From a virus: 32,382 nt of DNA. The stretch spans positions 1 through 32,382 of IMG/VR virus record IMGVR_UViG_3300049893_002289. One strand, given 5' to 3'. Below, piece by piece: positions 29,326 through 32,382 of this stretch. The position numbers and the translations under genes were made by a program. The notes under the pieces were generated by a model, which was given only the letters and a program-made list of their open reading frames with translations, was not told the DNA's origin and searched no databases. The first letter of the stretch is position 1, and each line of letters opens with the position of its first letter.

Positions 29326-30782
29326 TTGCTTTTGCCTTTTGGCTTTTCTTCCTGCTCGCCGGTTTCAGGAGTTTCGGGCATCGGGTTTTTCATCGGTCGC
29401 ACGCGGTTGATGTCAACGCCGGCCGTGTTGCACAAGTCCTGCAAATATTTTTCCTCGCGCACGCGCTGTTCCATGCTCTCCTGCCAGTCGTCGCCAGAGC
29501 GGCCGAACCATTCGGAGAATGTCATTCCGCCTTCTTCGAGTGCCTGCAAATCCGCTTTCGTGTCGCGCCCGTTGTCAACGGTGATGTCGCGCGGGCGCTG
29601 GTGCTCGAATCGAAACCAGTCGGCGGGCAGCGGTGGAATCATGCCGAGCTTGGCGAGCTTGGCGATTGCATAGGCGTGCTTTCGCATCGCGATTTTCTCC
29701 GCGATTTCCTGCAACCCTTCAATCGCCCGCTTTGCCTGCGCGACGCGAAGCCGGATGTTGGCGCCGCCAAGTGCCTCTGGATTGTAGAACTCAATCGGCC
29801 AGCCCAACGCTTCAAAAGCGCCGCGCAGAATCTCGAATGAGAAATCCATCGAGTTGACGCTTGGCCGGTTGTCGTTTGGAATTTCGATCTTGTTGTTTTC
29901 TCCAACACGAACATAGCGGATTGTTCCGCCGTCAAGCCGCTCAATCGCCGGGGCGCCATTCGCCGCCTCGCTCGTGCCGCCGAAAATCGGCGAGGTCGAA
30001 TTCGGCGGCGTGTCCGTGTGGTCAACCATCACGATGCTTGACACTGACTTGATGGCGACCTTGGTGAAGTCGCGGATGTCAAACAGGTCGGCCACGTCCA
30101 GGATGACGGGCGCAAGCCACGGAATGCCGCGCGTCTGGTCGCTGAATTTCGGGCGGAATGTCAGGCAAAAGTTTTTCGCCGGAAGTTCAACGTAGGAATC
30201 CGCACTCGGCTCGTTGAACACGCGATAGGCAATGGGTCGCCCGTAGTTGTCAACACGAACGCCATTTATAACCCATGTTTCCTCCGGCTTGGATGGATGC
30301 CAGCCGACGCGATGCGCGGGAATGGATTGGAATTGCGGATAACCCTCGCCGTTGTCCACCAAAAGGAAGCTTGCGTCGCCGTCACGAATTACGGAAACCA
30401 AATCATTCACAAGCGAAGTGCGGAAGTCGTATGGATGCCCGCGCACTTCGGAGATTTTGTCCCACTCATAAAGCGCAGACTCCATCGCTTCTCCCCATTT
30501 CTTGTCTGCGCCGCGATACTGGACATTAAACCCGCAGCCCACGGCATAGCTTGCCATCTGATGGATTGCGCCGCCAATAGGGCCGAAGTTTTCGCAGAGA
30601 TAACGCGAAGCGGAAAGTAATTCGCGGTGCCCCCAGTCGCCTATATTGTCGCGCGTGTCGCCGTCGCTGCGTGGAATATGCCGGCGCTGGCGGCGCGCCT
30701 GATAGTTCGTCGCCTCGTAAAAGGATTGCGTGCCGCCGAACATCCGGCGGCGTTCTGTGATTTTGTATGGAGCTTGCGGCAT
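29322..30782 (-). CDS. Portal protein (lambda gpB-like)
   Basis: A 486-residue protein. The ATG at 30782 overlaps the stop of the connector gene (TGATG); the longer frame would run through that gene. The start MPQAPYKITERRRMFGGTQS then YEATNYQARRQRR and LLSASRYLCENFGPIGGAIH, VGCGFNVQYR match lambda-like portals. Later GLQEIAEKIAMRKHAYAIAK and EQRVREEKYLQDLCNTAGVD form the stem and crown region. It makes the dodecameric ring through which DNA enters the head. Confidence 0.8.
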   Translation of the reverse strand: MPQAPYKITERRRMFGGTQSFYEATNYQARRQRRHIPRSDGDTRDNIGDWGHRELLSASRYLCENFGPIGGAIHQMASYAVGCGFNVQYRGADKKWGEAMESALYEWDKISEVRGHPYDFRTSLVNDLVSVIRDGDASFLLVDNGEGYPQFQSIPAHRVGWHPSKPEETWVINGVRVDNYGRPIAYRVFNEPSADSYVELPAKNFCLTFRPKFSDQTRGIPWLAPVILDVADLFDIRDFTKVAIKSVSSIVMVDHTDTPPNSTSPIFGGTSEAANGAPAIERLDGGTIRYVRVGENNKIEIPNDNRPSVNSMDFSFEILRGAFEALGWPIEFYNPEALGGANIRLRVAQAKRAIEGLQEIAEKIAMRKHAYAIAKLAKLGMIPPLPADWFRFEHQRPRDITVDNGRDTKADLQALEEGGMTFSEWFGRSGDDWQESMEQRVREEKYLQDLCNTAGVDINRVRPMKNPMPETPETGEQEEKPKGKSK

Positions 30783-31042
30783 CAGTAGCGAGGTTGGTTG
30801 AAGTCCACGGAGGCGCGTGTGACGTTCGCGCCGCCGTAGGCGCTTGGGTTGAGTTCGCGCAATGCCCACTGACACCAGGCGCAGACGTGCGATGGAGGCG
30901 AGTCAATCAGGCGGGAAACGGAGGAGCCGGAAGATGACCAAGCGGAAATGTTGCCGCCGTTAGAAAGCGCGGCTTTCGCGGCGGCAAACAATTCGAGAAC
31001 CTCCGGCTCAGTCCAGCCGGTTACGTCGCGCATGAGTGCCAT
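30782..31042 (-). CDS. gpW-like head-tail connector
   Basis: An 86-residue protein (starts MALMRDVTGWTEPEVLELFA; then AKAALSNGGNISAWSSSGSS; VSRLIDSPP), helix then a two-strand hairpin, as in lambda gpW, which lies between terminase and portal. The last third is longer than in gpW and holds two cysteines (HVCAWCQW). Its identity rests on place and size. The start is uncertain between ATG at 31042 and 31033. Confidence 0.5.
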   Translation of the reverse strand: MALMRDVTGWTEPEVLELFAAAKAALSNGGNISAWSSSGSSVSRLIDSPPSHVCAWCQWALRELNPSAYGGANVTRASVDFNQPRY

Positions 31043-31050
31043 GCGCGGAA

Positions 31051-31078
31051 CTTATACCTATATCGCTGAAATAGGCAA
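31051..31078 (-). promoter_or_regulatory. Possible promoter before the head operon
   Basis: On the minus strand TTGCCT (4 of 6), 16 bases, TATAAG (5 of 6), with CCTAT and ATAGG as an inverted repeat between them. The start point would be almost at the ATG, giving a leaderless message or use of the ATG at 31033. The rest of the gap 31043-31115 shows nothing more. Confidence 0.4.
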
Positions 31079-31115
31079 GGGGTGGATTAGGATAACCCCA
31101 ACTTGGTTGGTTGAA

Positions 31116-31352
31116 TCAACTGTTAGCCATTATGAATTCACGCAGCTCGGCTTCAGTGCAGCGCAGCTCGCTTCCGATCTTTCCTAGTGGGCATTTGTCT
31201 GCACATGAGCAGGCACACCGATTCACTCCGCTGGAGCGCATTGAGCCATCTGGTTTGCATCCGCTTAGTCGCTGTTTAGCTATGGCTAACAAGTCGGTGC
31301 AGCCAATGCCGGTTGGCGCTGGCGGTGTTATTGGGGTCTCTTTATACGGCAT
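31116..31352 (-). CDS. Small Cys-rich protein, cassette-like region
   Basis: A 78-residue protein with AAAGG about 8 bases before the ATG. It begins MPYKETPITPPAPTGIGC and carries a cysteine cluster (NRCACSCADKCPLGK; ELRCTEAELREF), probably metal-binding. Codons 16-24 and the end lie across inverted cores GTTAGCCAT and ATGGCTAAC, so it may be a cassette ORF fused to an upstream start. It overlaps the preceding gene by 11 bases. Function unknown. Confidence 0.55.
   Translation of the reverse strand: MPYKETPITPPAPTGIGCTDLLAIAKQRLSGCKPDGSMRSSGVNRCACSCADKCPLGKIGSELRCTEAELREFIMANS
31122..31290 (-). mobile_element. Possible gene cassette
   Basis: On the minus strand the unit begins GTTAGCCAT (31290-31282) and ends ATGGCTAAC (31130-31122), a perfect 9-bp complement in the same orientation as the left-end cassettes. 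The hairpins on either side are weak (AATAACA to TTGTTAGCC upstream), so support is lower. Confidence 0.35.
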
Positions 31353-31662
31353 GGCTGACCTTTCCGTTCTGCGGACATTGCCGCCACAGTCCGGGCATCA
31401 TGCGCTGGGTCGTCTCAGTGCATTCCCAGTAGTTCTCTACCCATCCGTCATGTTCCGCCGGTTGGCCGGTCGCTTGCTCCCAGTCATCATCGGTTGCCAC
31501 TTCGCTGCCGTCATCGCAAAGTAGTAGTTTCACCGGAGTCTGAGTGCCGCCTTCCATCCACTCCCACCATCCGCCACAGTGAGGCCGGGCGCGACGCCAC
31601 CGCCGAACCATACGCTGCAAGGAGCGGACAGAGCGCGTCTGTCGTGAAGTCGTGGCCGTCAT
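31342..31662 (-). CDS. Small Trp/Cys-rich protein
   Basis: A 106-residue protein; the ATG at 31662 overlaps the zinc-finger stop (ATGA) and has AAGGA upstream. It has a basic start (RQTRSVRSLQRMVRRWRRAR), then HCGGWWEWMEGGTQTPVKLL, an acidic centre and ENYWECTETTQRMMPGLWRQ with Cys. Few paired cysteines remain, so metal binding is uncertain. It lies between terminase and connector with other small genes. Function unknown. Confidence 0.5.
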   Translation of the reverse strand: MTATTSRQTRSVRSLQRMVRRWRRARPHCGGWWEWMEGGTQTPVKLLLCDDGSEVATDDDWEQATGQPAEHDGWVENYWECTETTQRMMPGLWRQCPQNGKVSHAV

Positions 31663-31695
31663 TGCTGGCCGTCCTTGAGCTTCACGTTCTGGCGC
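31643..31695 (-). other. attC-like element, worn
   Basis: On the minus strand it starts GCGCCAGAAC (31695-31686) and has arms CGTGAAG (31686-31680) and CTTCACG (31649-31643). Thirteen bases (AACGTGAAGCTCA) are shared with 2593-2605. No proper right core follows. Confidence 0.35.
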
Positions 31696-31922
31696 TTTGC
31701 CTTTAGACAGACTTTGCATGTCGCGAGGCGGCGGTTGGTGGTTGATTTGATGGAATCGGGCTGCTCCCAGTTTGACCACGGATGACCATTCCATCCATCT
31801 CGCCCACACGCGGTAATTCCCCAATTGGCCCGAAGGTGACGCGCCACAACCGCGGGCCGCAGACGAACCGCAGGTTCGCTGCGGCCCGATGCCCGCTTGT
31901 TAATCTGGACGTTCTTTTTCAT
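31659..31922 (-). CDS. Small zinc-finger protein, part of a cassette-like unit
   Basis: An 87-residue ORF. The conserved part is ITACGRDGWNG, then STTNRRLATCKVCLKAK, a pattern of small phage zinc-ribbon proteins (ACG then TCxxCL). Residues 7-24 (INKRASGRSEPAVRLRP) translate a perfect hairpin and are probably not conserved. A GTG at 31847 within the core GTTGTGG is an alternative start, giving 62 residues. Terminase lies upstream. Role unknown. Confidence 0.6.
   Translation of the reverse strand: MKKNVQINKRASGRSEPAVRLRPAVVARHLRANWGITACGRDGWNGHPWSNWEQPDSIKSTTNRRLATCKVCLKAKRQNVKLKDGQQ
31686..31850 (-). mobile_element. Putative gene cassette with zinc-finger ORF
   Basis: On the minus strand the unit starts GTTGTGGCGC and ends GCGCCAGAAC, complementary at 9 of 10 bases. 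As in the cassette at 1022-1253, a start codon (GTG) lies within the start core. A strong hairpin precedes it. Confidence 0.4.
31844..31905 (-). other. attC-like hairpin with one unpaired A
   Basis: Arms CGGGCCGCAG-A-CGAACC (31853-31869) and GGTTCG-CTGCGGCCCG (31873-31888) pair completely except for the single A at 31863. Flanking cores on the minus strand are GATTAAC and GTTGTGG. The stem lies inside an ORF, as with the left-end elements. Confidence 0.5.
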
Positions 31923-31963
31923 TCGCGCAGGTCGCTGGGCTTGGTATCGTTTGGCGTCTTCAT
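31919..31963 (-). CDS. 14-residue mini-ORF between terminase and zinc-finger gene
   Basis: Encodes MKTPNDTKPSDLRE; the TGA overlaps the next ATG (ATGA). Probably a leader for coupling or a leftover end, not a stable protein. Confidence 0.25.
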   Translation of the reverse strand: MKTPNDTKPSDLRE

Positions 31964-31967
31964 GTTG

Positions 31968-32382
31968 TCAGACTCCTACCAGACAACCCGCCATGCTGGC
32001 AAACACAATCTGTTCACATTCGCAATCGCGGTAATGGTCTTTGCGGCTCACCTGCACCCACTGCGGCGACGGTTTGCCGTTTTGATCGTGCGTCTGGAAA
32101 ACAAACGCGGCGAGATGCTGCCGGTAAATCAGTTCCTCCGGCTGTTCGCTTTCCTCTTGCGGCGCCGTCCACGGCCTCCCCTTGCCGGCCCGCAGCCGTT
32201 CCAAAATATCAAACACGATTCGGTTTGACCAACGGAAGGCGCGACAATAGAGCTTTCCGCTTTGGTAAAGAATCCGCGCTTGCTCGCTAAGTCCGCCCGC
32301 CCATTCGTCAACCTTGTGGCCATGCTTACCGATGCCGAGGTCCGGCAGATATTCGTTGCCCCATAGCCGGGAAATTTTCTTG
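31968..32382 (-). CDS. Terminase large subunit, C-terminal part (GpA-like), partial at edge
   Basis: 138 codons are open to the window edge. The end reads HGHKVDEWAGGLSEQARILY, then YCRAFRWSNRIVFDILERLR, QHLAAFVFQTHDQNG and KDHYRDCECEQIVFASMAGC. The RDCE-Q-V pattern near the stop resembles the end of the GpA-type nuclease domain (usually HYxDCExMQLV), where an Asp binds metal. The enzyme cuts and pumps DNA into the head. Its place before the portal agrees. The N-terminal ATPase is outside the window, so identification rests on the C-terminus only. Confidence 0.6.
   Translation of the reverse strand, partial: KKISRLWGNEYLPDLGIGKHGHKVDEWAGGLSEQARILYQSGKLYCRAFRWSNRIVFDILERLRAGKGRPWTAPQEESEQPEELIYRQHLAAFVFQTHDQNGKPSPQWVQVSRKDHYRDCECEQIVFASMAGCLVGV

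Noticed and set aside
1-32382. tRNA, rRNA, integrase or complete insertion sequence
   Set aside because: None recognised on either strand by eye; a covariance and profile search would be needed to exclude tRNAs fully.

Overview
The window reads as most of a lambda-type (long-tailed, HK97-fold) bacteriophage or prophage. Essentially every gene is on the minus strand, so biological order runs from right to left. The host is not shown directly. Long Thr/Asn/Ser-rich fibres with Sec signal peptides, many A-rich starts without a Shine-Dalgarno sequence, and moderately high GC fit an uncultured Verrucomicrobiota-type host, but that is a guess. No integrase, tRNA or rRNA gene was found.

Layout in gene order. 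(1) 32382-31968: C-terminal end of the terminase large subunit, cut by the window edge. (2) 31963-31116: small Cys-rich proteins and hairpins inserted between terminase and connector, where lambda has none. (3) 31042-26405: head module (gpW-like connector, portal, S49-type protease, coiled-coil scaffold-like protein, major capsid, a small protein, and an exported protein), closed by a clear intrinsic terminator. (4) 26332-22523: head completion and tail module (FII-, Z- and U-like proteins, tail tube with its own strong promoter, chaperone, short tape measure). (5) 22526-15834: tail-tip proteins and two large fibres that carry signal peptides. (6) 15823-14594: lysis-like cassette (XhlA-like holin, alpha/beta hydrolase with a GHSNG elbow, lipoprotein). 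(7) 14597-11726: metallophosphoesterase, a helix-turn-helix protein and small accessory proteins. (8) 11721-7168: recombination and replication set (RecT-like annealing protein, Cas4/RecB-like nuclease, DUF669-like protein, SF2 helicase). (9) 7151-2641: beta-helix repeat protein, a broken helicase/methyltransferase, PD-(D/E)XK-like protein and a primase-helicase. (10) 2644-1: very small genes separated by hairpins, an iteron-like block, a zinc-ribbon protein and an internally deleted MazG-like protein.

The most unusual feature is in regions (2) and (10). Small ORFs there are bounded by short inverted core sequences (GTT... at the start, ...AAC at the end) and followed by long hairpins with an unpaired base. 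This is the architecture of integron gene cassettes and attC sites. Two hairpins share the same arms, and at least three ORFs have a start core complementary to their own end core. A phage carrying cassette-like modules at two places, with no visible integron integrase, deserves follow-up.

Other points of interest are two genes with their middles missing (helicase/methyltransferase and MazG), inverted repeats between the -35 and -10 boxes of several predicted promoters, three likely virion proteins with Sec signal peptides, and several overlapping genes under 60 codons.
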